Shown here piece by piece: positions 41,432-51,007 of a stretch of 64,000 bases of DNA. Made by a program: the position numbers and the translations under genes. A model generated the notes under the pieces. It was not told the origin of the DNA, did not search any database, and worked only from the letters and a program-made list of their open reading frames with translations. Each line of letters starts with the position of its first letter. Within the stretch, counting starts at the first letter, position 1. Origin of the DNA: an uncultured Desulfatiglans sp. (lineage in GTDB: Bacteria > Desulfobacterota > DSM-4660 > Desulfatiglandales > Desulfatiglandaceae); NCBI GenBank assembly GCA_900498135.1, contig LR026961.1:1242520-1306519 (forward strand), given 5' to 3'.

Positions 41432-43453
41432 TCAGCTCCCGAATGCAACGAGGTGGCTCCGAGCCAACATTTCGAGCGCTTCTTCACAGGATTTCAGAAA
41501 TCCCTCGCGGGTCATGCCCCGACCGTAATGATCGTAAAGTTCCCTTGCGATCGTTTCCAGGGGTGAACCGCCGTCGCAGAGCGCCAGGAAATCCCTGCCA
41601 AACGCGTTGATCTCGTTGACCTCCAGCATATCGTCTTCCTGTCTGAAGGCCAACAGCGTCTCCTGGGGTTGGTAGACCTTGTCAAAGATCCCGGATTTCA
41701 AGTCCATTATAATCACAGGGAGATCAAAATCAAACCCGCCGATCACGATTCCCTGATCCCTTTTCGGTATCAGATCGGACAACCGGTTCAAATCGATATC
41801 GAAATGGGTTTTGTTAGAAATGTGTTTGCCGGCCTCGAGCGACAGCATCTCGTATTTGAGGATGTCCTTCAGGTAAGGGATCCGGACCGTTTTGCGCGAC
41901 CCCAGCCTCTCGATGACGAACGGCTCGAAATGCCGATAACAGTCCTGGGGAGACAGGCTCCACGCCTCGCGGGCCGTCCGAAGCCGCAGCCATTCCAGCC
42001 AGTCCATGAATAGATCGGAGACGGAGATCTCCAGTTCCAGACCAAGGAGCAGGAGGGTCTTCGGCAGAAGCCTCACCATCAGGGGAAAGTAGCTCGCGAC
42101 GGCATTCAACTCCGCGAGGGGTCGCGCACGGGTGGGCAGGTTGTAGAAGCTGCTGAAGATCAGGGGATGCGCATCGATCATCGCTTCGTCCGCTTCGAGC
42201 CTCCGCCCTCCGTCGAATTCGAGACCGAGCGCGAAGTAGGTGTCGACCTCCCGCACCAGCCGATCCGCATAACGGGCGTGCAGCTCGGTCCCGGGCAGGA
42301 CCGTCGGCAGCTGGATCAGCGGATTGTTGTTGCCGACGATGCCCGCCCGCAGTGCGAGCGTCAGCGTAGCGTCCACATCCTCCTTTTCCTCTTCCGGAAA
42401 ACCGATGACGAAGCTGAGCGTAGGGATGATGCCCTGCTCCGCCGTTTCCACGACACGCTGATAGAGGATGCCGTGGTCGATCCGCTTGCGGATGAAGGCC
42501 AGGGTCTTTTTGGAGCCCGAGTCGATCCCGTAGCACATGCTTTCGCAGCCCGCCTCGCGCATGAGGGCCAGGAGATCCCGGTCGACGCTGTCCAAACGCG
42601 AGATGCAGTACCACGGGATGCGCTCCAGGCCCCTTTCCAGAACCAGCCGGCAGAATCCTTCCACAAAGGAGCGGGTCGCCGTGAACTGATCATAGGCCAG
42701 AAGGAAACACTCCGCCCCATAAAGGCGATGGACCTTCTCCATCTCCCCCACCAGGCGTTCGACGGAGTAAGTCCGCACACGTCCGCGCCACATGCGCGAC
42801 TCGGAACAATACACGCAACGATGAGGGCAGCCCCGTCCCGCCTCGAGGATGGCGATGCTGCGCGGCAGGTTACAGGCCCGCCGGTACACCTCGAGCGGCG
42901 GGAGAAAGCCGTAGTCCGGATAAGGCAACGCATCGAGGTGTGCGACCAGATCCCGGTCAGGATTCCGCATAACGCTGCCACCGTCGCGCCAGGTCACGCC
43001 TTCGACTCCTTCCCCCCTCCCTCCGGCTGCATATTGCGCGACCAGATCGCAAAAGGTCCGTTCGCCTTCGCCACGGACCACCGCATCCACCTCGGGAAAC
43101 CCCTCCAGCGTCCATTCGTCGGCGAAGGCCGCATTGTGCCCGCCAAGGACGATCTTGAGATCCCGGCGGCGAGCTTTGAGCCGCCGGCAGATCTGAAGCA
43201 CCGCCGGGTAGGTGGTGCACTGGGCCGAGAACCCTACGAGATCCGGCGATTCGGACAGGATGCGCTCTGCACAGTCATCGTAGATGTGCGGCCCCAATCT
43301 CAGGCTGCCTGTCCGAATCTCGAGAACGAAATCGAGACAAACCACCTCGTGGGGCGTTTCTTTCAAGGCGGTCGCCAGATTGACCAGCCCCAGCGGGGGA
43401 AGATTGTACATGGGCTCCAGATAGAAAGGGGGAAAGACCAGACTGATCCTCAT
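41432..43453 (-). CDS. B12-binding radical SAM enzyme with C-terminal PqqD-like domain
   Basis: This 673-aa protein, read from the ATG at 43453 (GAGGAG upstream), has an N-terminal cobalamin-binding-type Rossmann domain (residues about 1-170, VFPPFYLEPMYNLPPLGLV and IVLGGHNAAF), then a radical SAM barrel with CPHRCVYC (Cys209, Cys213, Cys216), a helical region, and a C-terminal segment of about 80 residues (594-673; LEVNEINAFGRDFLALCDGG) resembling PqqD, the RiPP recognition element. This order resembles RiPP-maturing B12 radical SAM enzymes. The CHAPA-repeat ORF follows at once. The chemistry (methylation, cross-link or other) is not deducible. Confidence 0.88.
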   Translation of the reverse strand: MRISLVFPPFYLEPMYNLPPLGLVNLATALKETPHEVVCLDFVLEIRTGSLRLGPHIYDDCAERILSESPDLVGFSAQCTTYPAVLQICRRLKARRRDLKIVLGGHNAAFADEWTLEGFPEVDAVVRGEGERTFCDLVAQYAAGGRGEGVEGVTWRDGGSVMRNPDRDLVAHLDALPYPDYGFLPPLEVYRRACNLPRSIAILEAGRGCPHRCVYCSESRMWRGRVRTYSVERLVGEMEKVHRLYGAECFLLAYDQFTATRSFVEGFCRLVLERGLERIPWYCISRLDSVDRDLLALMREAGCESMCYGIDSGSKKTLAFIRKRIDHGILYQRVVETAEQGIIPTLSFVIGFPEEEKEDVDATLTLALRAGIVGNNNPLIQLPTVLPGTELHARYADRLVREVDTYFALGLEFDGGRRLEADEAMIDAHPLIFSSFYNLPTRARPLAELNAVASYFPLMVRLLPKTLLLLGLELEISVSDLFMDWLEWLRLRTAREAWSLSPQDCYRHFEPFVIERLGSRKTVRIPYLKDILKYEMLSLEAGKHISNKTHFDIDLNRLSDLIPKRDQGIVIGGFDFDLPVIIMDLKSGIFDKVYQPQETLLAFRQEDDMLEVNEINAFGRDFLALCDGGSPLETIARELYDHYGRGMTREGFLKSCEEALEMLARSHLVAFGS

Positions 43454-43522
43454 CGGCTCCTCATTCCTGTCGAGATCGTGGGGTTGGGCAAAAAAAACAG
43501 GCGGGAGAAACACTCTGTTTTC

Positions 43523-43551
43523 ATCCTATTGCAAGTCGCCGCCTGCGTCAA
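43523..43551 (-). promoter_or_regulatory. Promoter of the radical SAM/CHAPA locus
   Basis: On the minus strand TTGACG (43551-43546), a 17-base spacer and TAGGAT (43528-43523) lie about 70 bases before the ATG at 43453. A transcript from here would cover the radical SAM gene, the peptide gene and end at the 41120-41155 hairpin. Confidence 0.6.
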
Positions 43552-43650
43552 CCGGGCAAACCAAGCGCTCGCCTCAACGCTCCCCCAAGAGGGCGGAAAA
43601 GGACCGTTGCTGCGAACCCTTGCCAAACCCGCTCCAAATGATTTAGGTTC

Positions 43651-43790
43651 GTTTCCATCCGGAAATGGTCTTTTGGGCCAATCTCGGCGTCAATCTGCCC
43701 GTTTGCTTGTGCGGCGACCTAGAGGTCGCCTCCGCACAAACGGTTGATTTCCTTGATATTGGCCAAAAATTTTCATTTCCGGATGGAAAC
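43651..43790. repeat. Interspersed repeat family 1, full copy with 17-bp terminal inverted repeats
   Basis: GTTTCCATCCGGAAATG (43651-43667) is the exact reverse complement of 43774-43790. Inner sequences also pair (TTTTGGGCCAAT with ATTGGCCAAAA) and the centre is GGCGACC-TAGA-GGTCGCC flanked by GTTTGC-type repeats, so the 140-bp element folds as one long hairpin. It encodes nothing and resembles a MITE or REP-like element. A truncated second copy follows to about 43890. Confidence 0.8.
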
Positions 43791-43965
43791 TTTACCCGGC
43801 CGGATGGTCTTTTCCGGATGGATATCAGGTTCAATCCGTAACGGGTCTTTTGGGCCAATCTCGGCGCCCATCCCTGTTTGCCCGCCGACGAAAAGGACGC
43901 GGCTGGAGCGCTCATCGACCACCGAAACTATCCGCTTTCAACCTGTCATGGAAAGGCCTTTGCCT

Positions 43966-44433
43966 ATGCGAAGATTGAATCCCGATCATGTTCAAACCCT
44001 GGCAGAACGGGTCAACACCTGCCCGTTTTTCGAACTGATGTCCATGCAGCTCGAGTCCTTCGAGGCGGGCGCATCGCGCCTGGAGATCGCCCTGAAGGAA
44101 AAACACCTCCAGCCCTACGGCATCGTCCACGGGGGCGTGACGGCGGCGATCGTCGACGCAGCGGCCTTCTGGGCGGTCTATGCCTGCGTGGAGGAGGGCG
44201 TCGGTCTCACCACTGTCGACATCAAGGTCAATTATCTCGCCCCCATATCAGCGGGCAAGATGATCGGAAGGGGGCGCTGCATCAAGGCAGGCCGGACCAT
44301 CTGCCTCGCGGACGCCGCGATCGAGACCCCCGAGGGACTCCTGATCGCGCACGGGACCGCCACCATGATGGTCCTGTCCTCCATGAAACTGGCCGGACAG
44401 GAGACCCTGCCGCCCAAATTCATCGATGAGTGA
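43966..44433 (+). CDS. PaaI-family hotdog thioesterase
   Basis: This 155-aa hotdog-fold protein starts at the ATG at 43966 (GGAAAGG upstream); the longer open frame includes the upstream repeat element. The family signature GIVHGGVTAAIVDAAAFWAV holds the conserved HGG, followed by TTVDIKVNYLAPISAGKMIG. Such proteins hydrolyse aryl- or acyl-CoA. It is alone between divergent or unrelated genes, so the substrate is unknown. Confidence 0.9.
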   Translation: MRRLNPDHVQTLAERVNTCPFFELMSMQLESFEAGASRLEIALKEKHLQPYGIVHGGVTAAIVDAAAFWAVYACVEEGVGLTTVDIKVNYLAPISAGKMIGRGRCIKAGRTICLADAAIETPEGLLIAHGTATMMVLSSMKLAGQETLPPKFIDE

Positions 44434-44597
44434 CGTCCAATACGACCGGAGGCGGGTTCGTTCCCGGGCCTCTCGTTGCGCCGATCGACGAGATCTCCTC
44501 AGAAAACGGGCCCCAACGCCCAGGAGGGTCCGCCCCCCTGGGGTGCACAGCCGCCCGCAGGAGCTCTTCCTTCGAGAAACTCCCCTGCTTCGCTCCT

Positions 44598-44990
44598 TCA
44601 GTTCACGGAGCCTCCCTCAGGCAGGGATGGGCGGACCTTGAGGATGCTTTCCTTGCGGATGCTGACCGTACCCGGCTTGGCCCCCGGCGGCTTTCCCACA
44701 TAGCGGGCCCGCGTGCAGGACACCGCCACATCTCCGGCATGGCGGGCCTTGCTGTGATAGGCGGCGATCGCCGCCGCCTGTTTGAGGGTTGCCCGATCCG
44801 GATCCTCGCCCTCCCGGGCCCTCAGGATCACATGGCTTCCGGGCACGCCGCGGACGTGGAACCACCAGTCATTGGGCCCGGCGACCTTGAGGCTCAGGAT
44901 CTCGTTGTCCCGGTCGGTGCGCCCGGCCAGGACGACCCACCCGCCGGGCAGTTCATAGCGGTGGAGGCGCGCTTCTTCATCGGGTTTCAT
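44598..44990 (-). CDS. Stand-alone NFACT-R (RNA-binding) domain protein
   Basis: This 130-aa protein starts at 44990 and consists only of the NFACT-R domain: GWVVLAGRTDRDNEILSLKVA, NDWWFHVRGVPGSHVIL and AYHSKARHAGDVAVSCTRARYVGKPPG match the C-terminal part of RqcH/Fbp proteins. The NFACT-N and coiled-coil parts are absent, so it cannot be a complete RqcH. Stand-alone versions occur in other bacteria; a role with RNA or ribosomes is inferred. The Shine-Dalgarno is weak. Confidence 0.85.
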   Translation of the reverse strand: MKPDEEARLHRYELPGGWVVLAGRTDRDNEILSLKVAGPNDWWFHVRGVPGSHVILRAREGEDPDRATLKQAAAIAAYHSKARHAGDVAVSCTRARYVGKPPGAKPGTVSIRKESILKVRPSLPEGGSVN

Positions 44991-45590
44991 CACGAAAAGG
45001 CCCCTTCTTCTGCCATTCCCCTCACCTGCCCGAGGCCGGTCTTCGCCGCGGAAAAGTCCATGGATCCAAACAAGAGGACCTCGCCGGCGAGGCGCGGATC
45101 GGCCCCCCCGGTAAGGGCGCTGAAGGGCGGGCATCGGACCGGGGTTCTGTTCTGCTTTCGATCCGGAAGCCGTTGCGTCCCTCTGCGTTTTGCCGGATAA
45201 TGATGCCCGCATCGAGCTCTTTCGCAGGCTCGAAGAGACTCGATCCAAGACGCCGCAAGGATGCAGACCGTCAACCCTCTGAGAGAGGCGCGTTGATGGC
45301 CCGGCCGTTCTGGGGGAGGTACGACCGGGCACCCATCCGGAGGAAAACATCCATCACGACCACTTGTCCAATCCACAAAGGGGATCTTACTACTAATACA
45401 TAAGGAAATCCAGCGATTGCGCGGACACACCCTGAAGATCCCGAAACGTGTCAAGGAGTCGATCGACGCCGGGATCGGCGCAAAACACCCTGTCGATATG
45501 AAAAACAGCGAGGAACGCAACTGTCTTTGTTCAAAGCAGGGGCGCGGGAGCCCAAAATACCCATGCAGAATGGAAACCGGCGAAAAGCGG
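44991..45590. other. Intergenic region between divergent NFACT-R and M55 genes
   Basis: About 600 bases between divergent genes. The frames here do not look conserved. A short A/T-rich stretch near 45385-45405 (TTACTACTAATACATAAGG) may hold a promoter for the M55 gene but no standard -35 is clear. Confidence 0.35.
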
Positions 45591-46523
45591 ATGGCCGATC
45601 CTGACTGCCCGGACAGCCCGCATTGGAGGCGGATCCTCATCATCGCCGACATCGAGGGGAGTTCCCGCTGCAGCAACCGGAACGCGGCCGCTTTCCTGAC
45701 CCGCGAGTGGGCGCTGGCCTGCCGGGGGATGACCCTCGACGTCGCGGCCGTCGTAAACGCCCTCTTTCACGCCGGGGTGGAGGAGATCCGGGTGAAGGAT
45801 TTCCATCGCACCGCCTGGAACCTTTTTCCAGAAGAAATTCCTGCAAAGGCCCGGGTGATCCGAGGGTATCGGCCGGGCCCGGTGCCGGGGATCGGCGACC
45901 CCGGCGCAGCGGAGGCCGTGATGTTCCTGGGGATGCATGCCGCCTCGGGAACGGACGGCTTCCTGGCCCATACGCTCACCTCTAGGATCTCCTCGATTCT
46001 GGTGAACGGCCGTCTTTTGAGCGAGGTCGAGCTTTTCGCGGCTGCCCTCGCCCCTTACGGTGTGAGGCCCATTTTCTTTTCGGGCTGCCCGGTCGCCTGC
46101 CGGAACGCCGAGGAGGCCGTCCATGGAATCCAAACCTTCACCTTTCCAAAGGCTGCGCCGCCCCCGGACGTAAGCGCCTGGCGCAGGGGGCTTGCGGAGG
46201 CCGCAGTCGCCGCCCTTTCGAATCTCCGCACCTCCCCGTTCCAGCCGCCCGGCCCCGTCCACGCTGCAGTCACTCTACGGGACGGCCCGAATGCGGCGCG
46301 CAAAGCAGCTCTTCGGTGGGGGTTCCATTTCGAAGGCGGCCGGATCCTGCTCCGGGCTCAGGAAATGAACCAGCTCTACCTCCAACTCATCCGCCTATGC
46401 TACCTGACACCGGTCATCGAGAAGATCCTCCCGTGGGCGCTCCCCGCCTACAATCTCTGGGGGCGCCTCGGATGTCTGTGGGCGAGGCGGGTCAGCACGC
46501 GGTCGGAAGCGCCGCCTCGATGA
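45591..46523 (+). CDS. M55-family (DppA-like) D-aminopeptidase
   Basis: This 310-aa protein (start uncertain; 45570 also possible, and neither has a good ribosome site) has the DppA core: RILIIADIEGSS supplies Asp and Glu zinc ligands, VKDFHRTAWN a His, GMHAASGTDGFLAHTLTS a His ligand and the catalytic His, and LLSEVELFAAALAPYGVRPIFFSGC the last Glu. All key residues are retained. It should cleave D-amino acid peptides in the cytosol. No peptide transporter is nearby. Confidence 0.85.
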   Translation: MADPDCPDSPHWRRILIIADIEGSSRCSNRNAAAFLTREWALACRGMTLDVAAVVNALFHAGVEEIRVKDFHRTAWNLFPEEIPAKARVIRGYRPGPVPGIGDPGAAEAVMFLGMHAASGTDGFLAHTLTSRISSILVNGRLLSEVELFAAALAPYGVRPIFFSGCPVACRNAEEAVHGIQTFTFPKAAPPPDVSAWRRGLAEAAVAALSNLRTSPFQPPGPVHAAVTLRDGPNAARKAALRWGFHFEGGRILLRAQEMNQLYLQLIRLCYLTPVIEKILPWALPAYNLWGRLGCLWARRVSTRSEAPPR

Positions 46524-46787
46524 GGCCCGGGGCACCGCCTGCCGCCTTTCCCAACAGGGAAAGGCCCGGTGAGCCGCCGCCCGCGGACTGGCTCTGCAGC
46601 CTGGGAAGCCTGCACTACCGCGGCTCCTGCGCAAAGTTCGGGCGCACCGCTGGGAACTGAACAGCCTTGCGGTCGATAAAACCCCTTTGACAAGCCCCGG
46701 CGTCCGCATGCAAAATATTGGGTCGAGTGCCTGCGGCGTATCGTCCTTCCGGCCGAGTGCCACGAGAAGGACCGGTACCCTGGCAAG

Positions 46788-47032
46788 GGTTCCATCCGGA
46801 TGTGGTCTCATTGGCTGATCTCAGTGTCGGTCTGCCCGTTTGCTTGCGAGGCGACCTGCCGATCGCTTCACAAGCAAACGGTTGATTTCCTTCATGTTGA
46901 AAAGCCGAAACCCGCCGCGAAGCAGTGGGACTTTGCACGCGAAGTGGGTGAAAAAACCGGGTCCCGCCCCGCAGGGGTGGGACTGAGCAACCGAAGGATG
47001 TGAAGAACATCTTCCATTCCGGATTGGAAACC
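46788..47032. repeat. Family 1 repeat with a nested family 2 repeat
   Basis: The left end GGTTCCATCCGGA and right end TTCCATTCCGGATTGGAAACC are diverged family 1 termini; the interior has CCCGTTTGCTTGCGAGGCGACC and AAGCAAACGGTTGATTTCC. A family 2 unit lies inside in reverse orientation (46948-47007, CCGGGTCCCGCCCCGCAGGGG). The element lies in the non-coding 640 bases before moxR. Confidence 0.7.
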
Positions 47033-47165
47033 TTGTTCTACCGGGAAATCCTTTCCGGTTAAACACGACCTGGAAGCAGCGCTAAACATCCGCTTGAAGA
47101 GTCTGGCGGGTGCAGAACCGGTAAGACCCCGAACGCCCGGGGCATTTCCTCTGGAGGACCAGACA

Positions 47166-48149
<984 letters not shown>

Positions 48150-48150
48150 A

Positions 48151-49026
48151 ATGCTGCCCGAGGACGTCTTCCAGAAGATCCAGCGGTTCCATTTCCGGAC
48201 CAGCCGCCTGGCGAACGACCTGTTCGCCGGACAGTACGAGAGCGCCTTCAAGGGCCAGGGAATGGAATTCGCGGAGGTCAGGGAGTATCAGCCCGGCGAC
48301 GACATCCGCGCCATCGACTGGAATGTCTCGGCCCGCTTCGGCCGCCCCTACGTGAAGGTCTTCCACGAGGAGCGGGAACTCACCGTCCTCCTGCTTCTGG
48401 ACCTCTCGGGCTCTCACCTTTTCGGGACCCGGAGGAAGTTCAAGCGGGAGCTCCTCGCTGAGACCGCCGGCATGCTGGCGTTCCTGGCCATCCGGACCAA
48501 CGACAAGGTCGGGGCGCTCCTTTTCAGCTCCCGAGTCGAAAAGTTCATCCCGCCGAAAAAGGGCGCGGCTCATGTCTGGCGCCTGATCAAAGAGATCTTC
48601 ACCTATGAACCCCAGGAGCCGACCACGAGCCTCGAAGCGGCCCTCTCCTATCTGAACCGCGTCGTCAAGCGCCACGCCATCGTCTTCCTGATCTCGGACT
48701 GCTGGGATGCCGGCTTCGAAAGGCCCCTGCGCCTCACCGCCCGCAAACACGATCTGACGGTGATCCGCATCTCCGATCCGGCCGAAGAAAAGCTCCCCGA
48801 TGTCGGACGCATCTGTCTGTGCGACCCGGAAAACGGCAGAACCGTGCTGATCAACACCAGCAACCGCACCCTCCGAAGGCGCTGGGAGGCCGCCCGCCGG
48901 GAACGGCTCGCCGCCCTCCGCTCGCTCTTCCAGCGAACCGGCGTCGACGAGGTCGTGCTCTCGACCGACGGTCCCGTGGTCGAACCTTTGGCGCGCCTCT
49001 TCGACAGGCGGAGGCTGAGATCATGA
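48151..49026 (+). CDS. DUF58 domain protein
   Basis: This 291-aa protein has the DUF58 hallmark FAEVREYQPGDDIRAIDWNVSAR followed by KVFHEERELTVLLLLDLSGSH, a VWA-like segment whose DLSGS resembles a MIDAS. It starts one base after the moxR stop and ends overlapping the next gene (ATGA). In Bat operons it acts with MoxR; the biochemical role is not established. Confidence 0.93.
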   Translation: MLPEDVFQKIQRFHFRTSRLANDLFAGQYESAFKGQGMEFAEVREYQPGDDIRAIDWNVSARFGRPYVKVFHEERELTVLLLLDLSGSHLFGTRRKFKRELLAETAGMLAFLAIRTNDKVGALLFSSRVEKFIPPKKGAAHVWRLIKEIFTYEPQEPTTSLEAALSYLNRVVKRHAIVFLISDCWDAGFERPLRLTARKHDLTVIRISDPAEEKLPDVGRICLCDPENGRTVLINTSNRTLRRRWEAARRERLAALRSLFQRTGVDEVVLSTDGPVVEPLARLFDRRRLRS

Positions 49027-50015
49027 TCCGCGCCTGCCGGAGCGGCCCCCGCCGCCGATCGCTTTCCTGGTGGAGGTTGATCCTGCGATTCCATGCCATC
49101 CGGCTCCTGCCGCTGCTCGTGCTCGCAGTCGCACTCCTGCAGCGGCCTTGGCCGTGCAAAGCCTCCGCGCCGGAGCATGCCGCCGCAAGCCCTCCGGAGC
49201 GAGCTCTGGAAGCCTCCCTTGACCGCTCCCCGGCCGCCTTCGGCACACGCATCACCTTGACTCTCCACACCCGTCTGCCCGCAGGGGCGAGCGTTCCGAC
49301 TCCACCCCGGATCAGCGGCCTGGAAGGCCTGACCGAATGCTCCCGCCGCATCGAGGCCGACCGGATCACCCTGACCTTCCTGGTGGACCAGTTGGATACC
49401 TGGCGGACCGGACCGCTCCGTCTCGATTACGAGGATGCGGACGGCACCCTCCGGACCCTTTCGGCCCCGCCGGCCTCCGTCGAAGTGCTCTCGGTCCTCG
49501 GCGGCAAACCCGAGGAGGCGCAGCCCCGGCCGATCGCAGACATCATCCCCGGGCGCGCCGCCTGGATGAGGACCCTGCCGTGGGCCGCCGCCGCGCTGGC
49601 CGTGGCCGCGCTCGGGGCCGGACTCGTCTGGTGGCTCAGAAAACGGCGTTGCAGCGACATCGCGGCCGAGGCCCTTCCGCCTCCGCACGTCCGCGCCCTG
49701 ACGGACCTGCAGGCCCTAACTGCGTCGGGCCTCTACGAGTCGGGCGCCGTCAAGGCCTTCTATTTCCGTTTTTCCGAAGTCCTCAGGCGCTATGTGGAAG
49801 ACATCCGGAGCTTTCCGGCAGCGGAAATGACGACGGAGGAGATCGCACGCCAGCCCCTGTCCACCTTGGACCGGGACCTCCTCCCGCTCCTCCGCCAGGC
49901 CGATCTGGCCAAGTTCGCCGGTCACCGGCCGACGCCCGCAGCGAAGGAGGCTGCCTTGGAAGCGGTTCGGGGCTACATTCACCAGACCTCGCCGGCGCCG
50001 GAGGCCGCGCCATGA
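49023..50015 (+). CDS. DUF4381-like membrane protein of the Bat operon
   Basis: This 330-aa protein has an N-terminal signal or anchor helix (LLPLLVLAVALLQRPW), a beta-rich extracytoplasmic region (residues about 55-160), a membrane helix (ALAVAALGAGLVWWL) and a cytoplasmic helical tail with FSEVLRRYVEDI and TTEEIARQP. This order matches the DUF4381-type component in Bat operons. It overlaps both neighbours by 4 bases. Confidence 0.75.
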   Translation: MIRACRSGPRRRSLSWWRLILRFHAIRLLPLLVLAVALLQRPWPCKASAPEHAAASPPERALEASLDRSPAAFGTRITLTLHTRLPAGASVPTPPRISGLEGLTECSRRIEADRITLTFLVDQLDTWRTGPLRLDYEDADGTLRTLSAPPASVEVLSVLGGKPEEAQPRPIADIIPGRAAWMRTLPWAAAALAVAALGAGLVWWLRKRRCSDIAAEALPPPHVRALTDLQALTASGLYESGAVKAFYFRFSEVLRRYVEDIRSFPAAEMTTEEIARQPLSTLDRDLLPLLRQADLAKFAGHRPTPAAKEAALEAVRGYIHQTSPAPEAAP

Positions 50016-51007
50016 TGTTCCGCTTCGCGGCCCCGCTTCTTCTGAGCCTCCTCCTGGGCGTGGCCCTCTGGCTGGCAGTGGCCGGCCGCCGCAGACCGCC
50101 CCACGTCACCTATTCCATGACCTCGGATCTGGCACGCCTGGCCGGCGGAGGCGCCAGGGTGAGAGTCCACCTTCCGCGCCTCCTTCGAGCCGCCGCCCTG
50201 ATCCTTCTGGTCTTTGCCGCCGCCCGGCCCCAGTTCTACAATGTCTCCCGCGAGGTCCGCTCCCCGGGGGTCGATATCGTGCTGTGCCTGGACACCTCGG
50301 GATCCATGCAGGCCCTCGATTTCACCATCGGCGACGAACCGGTCACGCGCCTCGACGCCGTCAAGAGCGTGGTCGCCGATTTCATCGAAAAGCGGGAATC
50401 CGACCGGATCGGCCTCGTGGTCTTCGGCGCCGAGGCCTTCACCCAGTCCCCCCTCACCATGGACAAGGGCTTGCTGCTCGAACTGGTCGACCGGATGGCC
50501 GTCGGGATGGCCGGAGACACGACGGCGGTCGGATCCGCCATAGCAGTCGGCGGCAAACGGTTGCGCGACCTCGATGCCAAGACCCGCCTCCTGATCCTCC
50601 TCACCGACGGGCGAAGCAACGCCGGGGAGATCCCCCCGGAAACAGCGGCCGAGGCCGTTCGGGCGCTCGGAGTCAAAATTCACACGATCGGCGTCGGCGG
50701 CAGGGGCCCTGCGCCCTTTCGGGTCAACACCCCGTTCGGGCCCCGCATCGTCCATGAGAACGTCGAGCTCGATGAGGAGACCCTCGAAAAAGTGGCCCGG
50801 ATCGGAGGCGGGAGGTATTTTCGTGCCGCCGACAGCCAGGAACTTGCCGAGATCTACGATGTGATCGACCAGGAAGAAAAAACGGAGGCGACCGTGAAGG
50901 AATTTTTTCACTTCAGAGACCTCTATCCCTACCTGTTGCTCCCGGCCATCCTGCTGATCCTCGTCGAGCTCATTCTGACCGCCACGGTCTGGAGGGTCCT
51001 CCCATGA
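50012..51007 (+). CDS. batA: VWA-domain membrane protein BatA
   Basis: This 331-aa protein has two N-terminal membrane helices (1-28 and 58-75), a VWA domain with a complete MIDAS (VLCLDTSGSM; T in MAGDTTAVGSA; D in LLTDGRSN) and a C-terminal helix (LLLPAILLILVELILTATVW). It is translationally coupled to its neighbours by 4-base overlaps. VWA domains bind partner proteins through a metal ion; Bat proteins are linked to stress tolerance in Bacteroides and spirochaetes. Confidence 0.92.
   Translation: MMFRFAAPLLLSLLLGVALWLAVAGRRRPPHVTYSMTSDLARLAGGGARVRVHLPRLLRAAALILLVFAAARPQFYNVSREVRSPGVDIVLCLDTSGSMQALDFTIGDEPVTRLDAVKSVVADFIEKRESDRIGLVVFGAEAFTQSPLTMDKGLLLELVDRMAVGMAGDTTAVGSAIAVGGKRLRDLDAKTRLLILLTDGRSNAGEIPPETAAEAVRALGVKIHTIGVGGRGPAPFRVNTPFGPRIVHENVELDEETLEKVARIGGGRYFRAADSQELAEIYDVIDQEEKTEATVKEFFHFRDLYPYLLLPAILLILVELILTATVWRVLP

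Noticed and set aside
43744-43965. N-terminal extension of the PaaI thioesterase
   Set aside because: It translates the interspersed repeat element; the hotdog domain and ribosome site support the ATG at 43966.
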